Positions 43,579 through 51,564 are shown, numbered from the stretch's first letter. The stretch: DNA of 64,000 nucleotides from Moheibacter stercoris (GCF_040545805.1 NZ_JBEPMO010000002.1:62001-126000); one strand, 5' to 3'. The notes: generated by a model from the letters alone, not told the origin. A program made the numbers and translations.

Positions 43579-44589
43579 TTATTGATTTAAATTAATTTGC
43601 CATTCGGCTCCACTGATATCGATTAATTTCAATGTTTTGATTTCAGTTGGAACAATGGAATCATTCAATTTCAAAGTTAAATCGGCTTTTGCTCCCAAAG
43701 GCAAAATCAAACTGTATTTTCCAGGTTTCACTTTGGACACATAATGGTTGTGAATCTGTTCGGGTTCTAAGTTTGCCAAATCTTCCATCGACCATTTTTG
43801 TACAACTTCCTTTTTATCATTCAAAATTTCAATTCCAATCAAAAACGAACCATAAACATCAGCTCCTTCTACACGGAAAACTTGAAATTCCAATTCATTA
43901 TTTTGAATCGAAGCATTGGAAATTTCGACTTTTGGTTTCACCGATTTATTGTGCAATTTCCCAAAAACACCTCCGTGAAAATATTGGTTCGTAAATAAGG
44001 TCATACCCAATAGCAAAATCGCTCCGACAACCGAAACTTTTTTCAAATTGGCAATTGGCAAAGTGCCAGAACCCAACCAAGAAAACCATTTTTTATAGGT
44101 AAATGCATCGCCTTTTTGGCTTAAATAATGGTCCAATGAAACCGAACCTCCACCGCTCAAAAACAAGACAAATCCAGAAGCAATTCCCAAAACACCAATT
44201 TGCCATTCGTCCAAACAAGTGGTTCCTAACCATCCTGAACCCAATAAAATTCCCATTGCCAAACTAAATACCCCGACACTCATCAGTCGAGTAAACAAGC
44301 CCAACATTATGAACAAACCGACAATGGCTTCAATGATGGTAAAAGCTACCATTGCAGTTTGCAATTGATCGGGATTGGAAACCAAATGTTCAATCAAAGG
44401 TTTAATTCCAAGTGCGTTGGGCAAGAAATGATTGAATTTCTCGCCGATATATCCTGCTTCTTCAGGAATCAATTTATTTTCAAGAATTAGTCGTCGCCAA
44501 AAAGCAGAAAAATAGGTCCATCCGATGACCAAACGAACGGATAATGTGATAAGACCAGCAGTTGAATACTGGTTTGTAGTAGGATTCAT
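43579..44589 (-). CDS. DoxD-DoxA fusion, thiosulfate:quinone oxidoreductase-like
   Basis: The 336-residue protein joins a DoxD-type membrane domain (about 1-190; helices including LSVRLVIGWTYFSAFWRRLIL and MVAFTIIEAIVGLFIMLGLFTRLMSVGVFSLAMGILLGSGWLGTTCLDEW) to a C-terminal domain (about 215-336) that resembles DoxA, with ELEFQVFRVEGADVYGSFLIGIEIL and PGKYSLILPLGAKADLTL. DoxD and DoxA are the subunits of the thiosulfate:quinone oxidoreductase known from Acidianus, which makes tetrathionate and passes electrons to quinone. In Bacteroidota fused forms exist; activity is unproven. Third gene of the TauE-led operon. Confidence 0.83.
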   Translation of the reverse strand: MNPTTNQYSTAGLITLSVRLVIGWTYFSAFWRRLILENKLIPEEAGYIGEKFNHFLPNALGIKPLIEHLVSNPDQLQTAMVAFTIIEAIVGLFIMLGLFTRLMSVGVFSLAMGILLGSGWLGTTCLDEWQIGVLGIASGFVLFLSGGGSVSLDHYLSQKGDAFTYKKWFSWLGSGTLPIANLKKVSVVGAILLLGMTLFTNQYFHGGVFGKLHNKSVKPKVEISNASIQNNELEFQVFRVEGADVYGSFLIGIEILNDKKEVVQKWSMEDLANLEPEQIHNHYVSKVKPGKYSLILPLGAKADLTLKLNDSIVPTEIKTLKLIDISGAEWQINLNQ

Positions 44590-44640
44590 AAACTTATATT
44601 AAATGTTAAACGAAATTTCTTTGTTGGTTAAAAGAATTCG

Positions 44641-45021
44641 TTAACATTCCATCAATTTGAGCTGTTTAAAAAGGATAAATCTTGGTGGACTATTCGTTAA
44701 AGGAAGTTCCTTTTCCTTTTGTGTAAAGGCTTGGATAGAAACTTCACCCAATAGTTGATTGGGTTGATTGGCCACCGCTAAATCGACCAATTTGACTTCT
44801 TGTGTTTGTTGTTTGACCAAATCAACGGATTGGAAAGTCTGACAAGAAGATTGGGAAACCGTTTTGTTCAACGGTTTGGTGTAGGTTAACTGAATCTCTT
44901 CTAAAACAAAATTTTTGGTCGCGCAAGAACTTAGTGCGAACCATACAAAAAATGCCATCGCCAACCATTTGAACTGGATAGGATGAGATGAATTCTTGCT
45001 ATGTTTTAAAATTGATTTCAA
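44641..45021 (-). CDS. Hypothetical lipoprotein in sulfur operon
   Basis: I do not recognise this 126-residue protein. It has a basic N-terminus, a hydrophobic segment (WLAMAFFVWFAL) and the lipobox LSSC with Cys33. The mature part is Gln/Lys/Leu-rich, has one internal Cys (SQSSCQTFQ) and ends in Cys (KLMEC), so a pair of thiols may be available. It lies between the TauE exporter (21-base gap) and the DoxD-DoxA fusion, all on one strand. A role in sulfur handling is only suggested by the place. Confidence 0.7.
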   Translation of the reverse strand: MKSILKHSKNSSHPIQFKWLAMAFFVWFALSSCATKNFVLEEIQLTYTKPLNKTVSQSSCQTFQSVDLVKQQTQEVKLVDLAVANQPNQLLGEVSIQAFTQKEKELPLTNSPPRFILFKQLKLMEC

Positions 45022-45042
45022 ACTTTTGTAAAATTACATTTA

Positions 45043-45852
45043 TTAATTGAGAACGGAATTCATTTCGATGAAAAACAATAAAAATCCCAATGCCAAAACG
45101 AAATACCCAAATCCTCTTTGCAAAGTTTGGGTTTGAATTTTCTTTCCCCAATAATTCCCCAAAAACACGCCCACAACAGAAAAAATCAACAAAAAGCCTA
45201 AGATTTGAAAATTAAGGGTTGAAAATTGTTGGTAATCACCGGCAAATCCAATCAAGGAATTCAACATCACAATCACGATGGAAGCTGCAATCGCTTTTCG
45301 AAGTGAAACTTTGGCAAAAATCATCAAACTTGGAATGATTAAAAATCCGCCTCCCGCTCCCAAAATACCCGACAAAAATCCAATCGAAATCGCCAATAGA
45401 ATCAAACCCAAACTTCCATTGGACTTTTTCAACTCATCTACAACTTCATTGTCTGATTTTTTGCGCATCATATTCCAACCTGCCGCCACCATAACGACAG
45501 AAAATAACATCATCAAAAGTGTATCGGTGGAAATTTCGCCTAAAAACGGAATTTCAATAAATTCTGGAATCAAGGGCAAAATAAAACTTCGGGTTAGAAA
45601 AATGGAGACCATCGACGGCAAACCAAATCGAAGCACCAATCCAAAATCAATTTCTTTGTTTTTGAATTTGGTATAACTCGCAAATATAGACGTCATCCCA
45701 ATTAAAAATAAGGAATAGGTCGTTGCGTCCGAAGGCGCAATTCCTAGCGTATAGACCAAAGTCGGAACCGTTAAAATAGAACCGCCACTTCCCATCATTC
45801 CCAGCGTGATGCCTACGATTAGAATCAGGAAATAGCCTAAAATTTCGTTCAT
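45043..45852 (-). CDS. TauE/SafE-family sulfite exporter-like permease
   Basis: The 269-residue protein has eight predicted helices in two halves. The first half opens ILGYFLILIVGITLGMMGSGGSILTVPTLVY and the second SIGFLSGILGAGGGFLIIPSLM, the paired Gly-rich signatures of the TauE/SafE family, which exports sulfite, sulfoacetate or thiosulfate-like anions. I start the gene at the ATG at 45852; the frame is open for another ten codons but these fall in an inverted repeat. It is the first gene of the operon ending with the exported persulfide dioxygenase and would remove the sulfite made by such enzymes. Confidence 0.9.
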   Translation of the reverse strand: MNEILGYFLILIVGITLGMMGSGGSILTVPTLVYTLGIAPSDATTYSLFLIGMTSIFASYTKFKNKEIDFGLVLRFGLPSMVSIFLTRSFILPLIPEFIEIPFLGEISTDTLLMMLFSVVMVAAGWNMMRKKSDNEVVDELKKSNGSLGLILLAISIGFLSGILGAGGGFLIIPSLMIFAKVSLRKAIAASIVIVMLNSLIGFAGDYQQFSTLNFQILGFLLIFSVVGVFLGNYWGKKIQTQTLQRGFGYFVLALGFLLFFIEMNSVLN

Positions 45853-45855
45853 AAA

Positions 45856-45888
45856 AAAATTTTGTGTAAAGGTCTTACACAAAATTTT
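45856..45888. promoter_or_regulatory. 14-base inverted repeat before TauE: attenuator or operator
   Basis: AAAATTTTGTGTAA and TTACACAAAATTTT are exact complements separated by five bases. On the minus strand the hairpin is followed by seven T and then the TauE ATG. It can act as a terminator of the regulator gene upstream, as an attenuator, or as a DNA-binding site overlapping the TauE promoter. Confidence 0.6.
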
Positions 45889-45890
45889 CT

Positions 45891-45910
45891 TGTACAGTTA
45901 CTTATGTTAC
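45891..45910 (-). promoter_or_regulatory. Shared sulfur box, TauE operon
   Basis: On the minus strand the box reads GTAACATAAGTAACTGTACA. It agrees at 18 of 20 positions with the box at 48959-48978 before the other sulfur operon. The core GTAAC-N4-GTTAC (here one mismatch) is a form of Crp/Fnr-family site. Confidence 0.6.
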
Positions 45911-45914
45911 ACAA

Positions 45915-46547
45915 CTATCCCAAAATCGTCAAAGAATTTCGGTTGAGCTGTAAAAAGCCTTCCATTTCCAAGGATTTCAATACTCTCGAAATCACAACTC
46001 GAGAGGTATTCAACGCATAGGCAATTTCGTGATGGGTTTTGGGAACCGTTCTGGATTCGTTGATGGTCGCCACATCCAAAAGATACTTTTTCAATCGATC
46101 TTTCAGGTTTCCAAACGCCAAACTATCGATCGCGCTGAGCATTTCTTCCATACGATTGTTGTAACTCATAAAGACAAATTCTCGCCAAGATTTGTATTTG
46201 GCCAACCATTCGTCCATTTTTTGAATCGGAATCATCACAATTTCCCCATCGGTTTCGGCAATTGCACGAATTTGACTTTGTTTATTGCCCAAACAACAGG
46301 CCATCGTCATCGCACAGGTATCGCCTTTTTCCAAGAAATACAGCAACAATTCTCCCTCGTCTAAATCTTCACGAAGAATTCGGAGCGCACCTTTGATGAT
46401 GATGGGCATTCCTTTGATGAATTGGTCAATGTCAATGAGAACATCGTCTTTTTTAAAATCGATAATCTTTCCAAATTCATTGATTTCATCTAATAATTCT
46501 TCTTCGAATTGATGCGGATAAGTTTGTTTCAGTATTTCTTTGATCAT
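45915..46547 (-). CDS. Crp/Fnr-family regulator with Cys motif
   Basis: The 210-residue protein has an N-terminal cyclic-nucleotide-binding-like beta-roll (about 20-130) and a C-terminal winged helix (about 160-205, THHEIAYALNTSRVVISRVLKSLEMEGFL). In the roll, GDTCAMTMACCLGNKQS holds Cys78, Cys84 and Cys85, where cyclic-AMP binders have their phosphate-binding cassette; the cassette residues are missing. The Cys cluster may sense persulfide, oxygen or nitric oxide (inference). I choose the ATG at 46547, five bases after the upstream stop. It ends the operon with the cytoplasmic persulfide dioxygenase, and matching boxes lie before both sulfur operons. Confidence 0.9.
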   Translation of the reverse strand: MIKEILKQTYPHQFEEELLDEINEFGKIIDFKKDDVLIDIDQFIKGMPIIIKGALRILREDLDEGELLLYFLEKGDTCAMTMACCLGNKQSQIRAIAETDGEIVMIPIQKMDEWLAKYKSWREFVFMSYNNRMEEMLSAIDSLAFGNLKDRLKKYLLDVATINESRTVPKTHHEIAYALNTSRVVISRVLKSLEMEGFLQLNRNSLTILG

Positions 46548-46551
46548 TTTG

Positions 46552-46965
46552 CTAATGTGGTAAATTTTTTCGGAAGAATCCGTATAAATAGGTACCAAGA
46601 AGCGCGCCAATTATGACGATAATCATTGAAAAATAACCCGATCCCAAAAGAACGAAAATAGGTCCTGGACAAGCACCTACCAATGCCCAACCCAATCCAA
46701 AGAAAATTCCTCCGATCAAATAACGCGCAATGGATTTGTCTTTGTTTGGAATTTCAATTTTCTTTCCTTCCACATCTTTGGCTTCCGATTTTTTCATCAA
46801 CCAAATTCCAATCAATCCAACGACCAAAGCCGAACCGATGAATCCATACATATGAAAGGATTCAAATCGGAACATTTCATAAATTCGGAACCAAGATGCC
46901 GTTTCAGATTTGTACATCACAACACCGAAAACCAGTCCTAAAAGGATATATACTAAACTACGCAT
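46552..46965 (-). CDS. YeeE/YedE-family transporter, small subunit-like (DUF6691)
   Basis: The 137-residue membrane protein has about four helices and the pattern GGIFFGLGWALVGACPGPIFVLLGSGYFS, with a conserved Cys (GACPGP) as in YeeE/YedE proteins. YeeE (TsuA) takes up thiosulfate through a chain of Cys residues; the two short proteins here look like the halves of one longer YeeE. It starts 3 bases after the other half. Confidence 0.88.
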   Translation of the reverse strand: MRSLVYILLGLVFGVVMYKSETASWFRIYEMFRFESFHMYGFIGSALVVGLIGIWLMKKSEAKDVEGKKIEIPNKDKSIARYLIGGIFFGLGWALVGACPGPIFVLLGSGYFSMIIVIIGALLGTYLYGFFRKNLPH

Positions 46966-46968
46966 AAC

Positions 46969-47517
46969 TTAAAAAATGAATGGGAAAATTAGGTGAACCA
47001 TCAACAAACCACCGATGAAAAATCCGATGACTGCAATCAAGGAAGGCAATTGTAAATTACTCAATCCTGAAATCGCGTGTCCAGAAGTACATCCGCCCGC
47101 ATAGCGCGTTCCAAATCCGACAAACAATCCACCGATTAACAACAACAAAATATTTCCCCAAGAATAGGTTTTGAAAATTTCGGTTGGCGAATAAGTTTCA
47201 CCGACTGAATGAATTCCGATTTCGTGTAAACTTTGCGTGGTTGCTGCCGAAATTTCAGGTATTTGCTCTCCGCCCAAAAAGGTCACCGAAACAATTCCTC
47301 CTAAAACGGCTCCTACCAAAAACAATAGATTCCATTTTTGGGATTTCCAGTCAAAGGCAAAGAAATCACAAGATTTCCCCGCTCCCATCGCCGAACAGAT
47401 CGTTCGGAAGTTCGAGGAAAATCCGAAGCTTTTCCCCAAGTAAATCAATAGCAACATAATGATGGCTACCAAAGGACCGCCTACGTACCACGGCCAAGGT
47501 TCAGAGATAAATTCCAT
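46969..47517 (-). CDS. YeeE/YedE-family thiosulfate transporter half
   Basis: The 182-residue protein has about five helices. The segments FRTICSAMGAGKSCDFF and GGLFVGFGTRYAGGCTSGHAISGLSNLQLPSLIAVIGFFIGG carry the Cys residues (GGCTSGH motif) that pass the substrate in TsuA-like carriers. Together with the following gene it probably forms a two-part importer for thiosulfate or a related sulfur compound. It starts 5 bases after the stop of the cytoplasmic persulfide dioxygenase, in line with joint use of the imported sulfur. Confidence 0.9.
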   Translation of the reverse strand: MEFISEPWPWYVGGPLVAIIMLLLIYLGKSFGFSSNFRTICSAMGAGKSCDFFAFDWKSQKWNLLFLVGAVLGGIVSVTFLGGEQIPEISAATTQSLHEIGIHSVGETYSPTEIFKTYSWGNILLLLIGGLFVGFGTRYAGGCTSGHAISGLSNLQLPSLIAVIGFFIGGLLMVHLIFPFIF

Positions 47518-47522
47518 TTTAT

Positions 47523-48914
47523 TTAGTTCTTATTTACATTTTGGCAAGACCAATCTTGGTAACCTCCGCTATAATTTTCAATGTTGAATCCTTTTGCTGC
47601 CAAGAAACTGCTCGCAATTGCCGAACGCGTTCCCGATTGACAATACAGAATTGTTTTCTTGTTTGGATCTAATTCTGTCCATTTGTTTTTCAAATGTCCG
47701 ACAAAAATAGAAGTTGCACCCGGAATTTGTCCTGCTTCGAATTCTTTTTTGGAACGAACATCCAGAATCTGAACCGAAGAATCCTTCAGATAGGCTTCCA
47801 TTTGAACACGATCAATGATCGAAATCGAAGAAGTTTCCAGGTCAGAAGAAAATAATTCTTCGGGTGTGATAAATCCGTAGATGTTGTCCATCCCAATTCG
47901 CATTAGTTTTCGAACCAAATCTTCTACTTCATTTTCGTTCGCGATCAATAAAATTTGTTCTTCATAATTCACCATCCAACCCATCCAAGTATTGAAGGAT
48001 TTCGAATTTTCGATGTTAATAGAACCTGGAAAATGCTTTTCAGAAAAGGCTTGTTTGGATCTTGTATCGATTAATTTCAATCTGAAATCTTTTACTTTTT
48101 CAAACTCCAAAGCTGTCAATTGATTCAATTTCGGAACACCTGCCAACAAGGAACGCTTGGTTTTGTTCAATTTCTTCATATTTCCGAAATAGAAAGGAGC
48201 CTCGGGCTGATCTTTCAATAAAAATTCGGTAAATCCCGCTTCATTCTCACCATATTGCAAAGCCCAATTTCGCATTTTCTCGTATCCAACTGTTGAACTT
48301 GGAACCGCTCCTAAAGCTTTTCCACAAGCAGAACCAGCACCGTGAGCCGGAAAAACTTGCACGAAATCGGGCAAAGCTTTGAATTTCTCAATCGATTCAA
48401 ATAATTGTTTTGCTCCAACTTCTTTGGTTCCGATCATTCCAGCTGCTTCCTCCAATAAATCAGGACGACCTACATCACCTACGAAAACAAAATCACCTGT
48501 AAAAATCATCACCGGTTCTGGCGAAGCCATCGTGTCAGTCAATAAAAAACTGATGCTTTCAGGCGTATGACCTGGCGTATGCAAGATGTCAAAAACCAAA
48601 TTTCCTACTTTAAAAGAATCGCCATCTTTCAATCCGATGTGTGGAAAATCATATTGCCAGTCAGCTCCACCTTCATCGGACAACAAAAGTTGCGCTCCCG
48701 TCACGTGTGCCAATTCTTGGCTCCCCGAAAGGTAATCTGCGTGAATATGGGTTTCGGCAATGTATTGGATGGAAAGATTTTCCGCTTTTGCGATTTCTAA
48801 ATAGGTATCGATGTCTCTTTTGGGGTCGATTACAATCGCTTCACCCGTCATTTGGCAACCAATTACATAACTGAAATGTGCCAAAGATTTCTCATAAACT
48901 TGTTGAAAAAACAT
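47523..48914 (-). CDS. Cytoplasmic MBL-fold persulfide dioxygenase-like protein with rhodanese domains
   Basis: The 463-residue protein starts MFFQQVYEKSLAHFSYVIG without signal peptide. The metallo-beta-lactamase domain has THIHADYLSG (His56, His58, Asp60), HTPGHTPES (His116) and GDFVFVGDVGRPD (Asp141), matching the iron ligands of ETHE1-like persulfide dioxygenases. Of the two rhodanese domains the first lacks Cys in its loop (LLIANENEVE), the second is intact (YCQSGTRSAIA). It should oxidise persulfide to sulfite and move sulfane sulfur. It leads the operon with the YeeE halves and the Crp/Fnr regulator, and is closely similar along its length to the exported paralogue at 41500. Confidence 0.92.
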   Translation of the reverse strand: MFFQQVYEKSLAHFSYVIGCQMTGEAIVIDPKRDIDTYLEIAKAENLSIQYIAETHIHADYLSGSQELAHVTGAQLLLSDEGGADWQYDFPHIGLKDGDSFKVGNLVFDILHTPGHTPESISFLLTDTMASPEPVMIFTGDFVFVGDVGRPDLLEEAAGMIGTKEVGAKQLFESIEKFKALPDFVQVFPAHGAGSACGKALGAVPSSTVGYEKMRNWALQYGENEAGFTEFLLKDQPEAPFYFGNMKKLNKTKRSLLAGVPKLNQLTALEFEKVKDFRLKLIDTRSKQAFSEKHFPGSINIENSKSFNTWMGWMVNYEEQILLIANENEVEDLVRKLMRIGMDNIYGFITPEELFSSDLETSSISIIDRVQMEAYLKDSSVQILDVRSKKEFEAGQIPGATSIFVGHLKNKWTELDPNKKTILYCQSGTRSAIASSFLAAKGFNIENYSGGYQDWSCQNVNKN

Positions 48915-48934
48915 AATCTTCTAATTTTATGAGG

Positions 48935-48942
48935 CAAAAGTA
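48935..48942 (-). promoter_or_regulatory. -7 box of the persulfide dioxygenase operon
   Basis: The minus strand reads TACTTTTG, an exact TAnnTTTG match, 20 bases before the ATG. There is no TTG at the -33 position, as expected for a promoter that needs an activator. Confidence 0.6.
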
Positions 48943-48958
48943 ATTGTCCAAAAAATCC

Positions 48959-48978
48959 TGTACAGTAACTTAGGTTAC
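48959..48978 (-). promoter_or_regulatory. Shared sulfur box, persulfide dioxygenase operon
   Basis: On the minus strand the box reads GTAACCTAAGTTACTGTACA. Its core GTAAC-N4-GTTAC is a perfect inverted repeat centred about 41-42 bases before the start predicted from the -7 box, the classical place for a Crp/Fnr activator. Confidence 0.65.
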
Positions 48979-49002
48979 ATAGTAAAATTCAACTTCTTAT
49001 TT

Positions 49003-49032
49003 TTTGCTACATCACAAGATTTCCTACATTTG
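49003..49032 (+). promoter_or_regulatory. Promoter of ABC exporter gene
   Basis: TTTG (49003-49006), 18 bases and TACATTTG (49025-49032) match the Bacteroidota consensus. The -7 box ends four bases before the ATG at 49037, so the mRNA is probably leaderless. Confidence 0.65.
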
Positions 49033-49036
49033 AGTT

Positions 49037-50836
49037 ATGTCTTTAATGCAACTTTTTAAAAACCTATGGCCTTATGTAAAACCCTATCGATGGCTGGTTT
49101 TTGCTGCTTTGTTTTTAACCTTAATTGGTTCATTTACCGCTCAGGTAAACGCTTTGACCCTACAATATACCGTTGACGAAATCAATAAATTGGTCGAAAA
49201 AGGCGAAGGCGTTGAAACCGGATTTTACATTCTCGTTACGATTACCTTGATTTTGATGGGAAAGGAGATCGTGAATGTTTTCATCACTTTTGGACAGAAA
49301 TTCTATGGTGAGAAGCTCCGAATTTATGTTTCGCGAGATTTGGCACAAGCCGTTGTTGATAAAGTTTTGACGTACCGAATGGCTTTTTATACTGCCGAAG
49401 ACAACGAATCGGGGAAATTACAAACCCGAATTGACCGTGGAATTGAAAGTTTGACGCGTTTGGTTCAGAACTTTTTCATCAATATTTTACCGCTTTTTGC
49501 GAATTCCCTTATTGCTTTGATTTTGATGTTCAATGCGAATTTTTGGGTAGGTTTTGTAGGATTGATGATCGTTCCGGTTTATATGTACATCACCATCAAA
49601 CAAGCGCGTACATTGAGCGGATGGCGTAGAAATATGCGAAATTTCCGTGAATCTAAAAGTCAAGGAATTGTCAATATCATACAATCTATTACCGTAATTA
49701 AGTCTTTTAATCGCGAACAAATCGAATCGGCCAAACAAAATCAAATTCAAATTGATTTGACCGAAAACCAATTGAAAACCCAGAAAACATCTTTCCTTTT
49801 CAATGGAATCAAAACCTTTGTGGAACAAATTGGCGTGGTGATCATCATCATTTTAACGGCTTATTTGGTATTGGATGGGCAAATGAGCATCGGGATGATT
49901 ATGTTTCATATTTTGTTGTTTAGCAATGTAACCGCACCGATTGGGCAATTGCACCGCATTTTTGACGAAATGAACGATGCAATGATTTATTCGGAAAGTT
50001 TTTTCGGAATTCTAAATGCCGACGAGGAAAAAGAAAATTCCGGAACCTATATTCCGGAGAAATTGGAAGGAAGATTTGAAATGAAAAACGTAGATTTCCA
50101 TTATCCGAACGGAACCCAAGCTTTGTTTGATGTCAATATGGAAATTCTTCCCAACAAGATTACAGCTTTGGTCGGATTGAGCGGTGCTGGAAAAAGTACG
50201 GTTATCAATTTGTTGGATAAATTCTACGAACCGACTTCGGGCGAAATTTATTTGGATGGCGTTCCATTGAAGGATTACGATACACAATTCCTCCGAAACA
50301 ATATTGGATTGGTTTTGCAGAAGAACCACATTTTCTCGGGAACGATTGAGGAAAACATCCGATATGGAAATCCGCACGCAAGCGAAGAGGAAGTGATGGA
50401 AGCGGCGAAACAAGCCTATATTTACGATCAAGTGATGGGATTGCCCGATAAATTCAAAAGCAATGCATTGCTACTTTCAGGTGGACAACAACAACGAATT
50501 GCGATTGCGCGAATGTTTTTGAAAAATCCGCCGATTATCTTTTTGGATGAACCAACGGCGAGTTTGGATGCGATTGCGACCGAACAAATTAAAAACAGTT
50601 TGGATGCGATTAAAAAGAATCGAACGGTAATTATTATTTCGCATAGTATTTCCCAAATCATCGATTCCGACCGAATTTATGCAATGGAAAAAGGAAAGGT
50701 GATGGAATTTGGTCCGCACGACGAAATTTATGATCAAAACGGTGTTTACAAAGAGATTTTTGATGCAATGGCGAGAAGTTTGAACATCGAAAAAATCGCG
50801 AAAACCTACGATGATGATGAGGAAGAAACTTATTAA
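49037..50836 (+). CDS. ABC exporter, fused permease and ATPase
   Basis: The 599-residue protein is a type IV ABC half-transporter (MsbA/multidrug-like). Six helices fill residues 15-320. The ATPase domain has Walker A GLSGAGKSTVINLLD, the Q-loop LVLQKNHIFSGT, signature LLSGGQQQRIAIARMFLKNPP, Walker B IIFLDEPTASLD and the H-loop IISHSISQI. It probably acts as a homodimer that exports a lipid or drug; the substrate is not known. It is divergent from the sulfur operon with 122 bases between, and has an acidic C-terminal tail (YDDDEEETY). Confidence 0.93.
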   Translation: MSLMQLFKNLWPYVKPYRWLVFAALFLTLIGSFTAQVNALTLQYTVDEINKLVEKGEGVETGFYILVTITLILMGKEIVNVFITFGQKFYGEKLRIYVSRDLAQAVVDKVLTYRMAFYTAEDNESGKLQTRIDRGIESLTRLVQNFFINILPLFANSLIALILMFNANFWVGFVGLMIVPVYMYITIKQARTLSGWRRNMRNFRESKSQGIVNIIQSITVIKSFNREQIESAKQNQIQIDLTENQLKTQKTSFLFNGIKTFVEQIGVVIIIILTAYLVLDGQMSIGMIMFHILLFSNVTAPIGQLHRIFDEMNDAMIYSESFFGILNADEEKENSGTYIPEKLEGRFEMKNVDFHYPNGTQALFDVNMEILPNKITALVGLSGAGKSTVINLLDKFYEPTSGEIYLDGVPLKDYDTQFLRNNIGLVLQKNHIFSGTIEENIRYGNPHASEEEVMEAAKQAYIYDQVMGLPDKFKSNALLLSGGQQQRIAIARMFLKNPPIIFLDEPTASLDAIATEQIKNSLDAIKKNRTVIIISHSISQIIDSDRIYAMEKGKVMEFGPHDEIYDQNGVYKEIFDAMARSLNIEKIAKTYDDDEEETY

Positions 50837-50904
50837 TCATCATTCAAAATTCAAAATTTAGAATTTTAAATTAAATTCCACCGCATAATTAATAATTTTG
50901 TTGA

Positions 50905-51564
50905 ATGAAAAATTTAGTGGGCATCAATTATTTGGAGCGCAAACCGCGCGTGCAGAAAGAGAAAAATCCGGTGATTATTTTGATTCACGGATACGGAAGT
51001 AATGAAGAAGATTTGTTTGGTTTCGCAGAAGATTTACCTGACGAATTCCACGTGATCAGCGTTCAAGGAATGCATATGCTACAATTTGGGATGTATGCTT
51101 GGTACGAAATCAATTTCGTGGATATGGAAAAATTCAACAATGTTCCACAAGGCCTTGCTTCGCGTGACAAATTGGTTGATTTCATCGAAGCAATCATTCA
51201 ACAAGAAAATCTAGACGATGAAAATGTTTGGCTATGCGGATTTAGTCAAGGCGCCATTTTGAGCTATTCGATTGCATTGAATTATCCGAATAAAGTAAAA
51301 CACATCGCTTGTCTAAGTGGGTATCCGGAACCGAATTTCATTGGAGATTTGGACGTGAATCGCGATTATTCCAATTTAGATTTCTTCATTTCTCACGGAA
51401 CTGACGATATGGTAATTCCAGTCGAATGGGCACGAAAAGGAAAACCAATGTTAGATGAATTGGGCATCCAAAACGAATACCACGAATACCGAAGCGGCCA
51501 CGGAATTGTCCCTCAAAACTATTGGGATTTAATCGCTTGGATGAAGAAAGGATTGGTGAATTAA
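50905..51564 (+). CDS. Alpha/beta-hydrolase, carboxylesterase-like
   Basis: The 219-residue protein belongs to the phospholipase/carboxylesterase group (Abhydrolase_2). IILIHGYGSNEEDLFGFAEDLP forms the oxyanion region, the nucleophile is Ser114 in CGFSQGAILSYSIAL, the acid is in ISHGTDDMVIPVEWA and the His in YRSGHGIVPQNYWDL. Enzymes of this kind split short acyl or thioester bonds in the cytoplasm; no signal peptide is present. It lies 68 bases after the ABC exporter on the same strand. Confidence 0.9.
   Translation: MKNLVGINYLERKPRVQKEKNPVIILIHGYGSNEEDLFGFAEDLPDEFHVISVQGMHMLQFGMYAWYEINFVDMEKFNNVPQGLASRDKLVDFIEAIIQQENLDDENVWLCGFSQGAILSYSIALNYPNKVKHIACLSGYPEPNFIGDLDVNRDYSNLDFFISHGTDDMVIPVEWARKGKPMLDELGIQNEYHEYRSGHGIVPQNYWDLIAWMKKGLVN

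Noticed and set aside
45853..45882. Longer N-terminus for TauE
   Set aside because: The extra codons lie within a perfect inverted repeat and would add a polar stretch before the first membrane helix.
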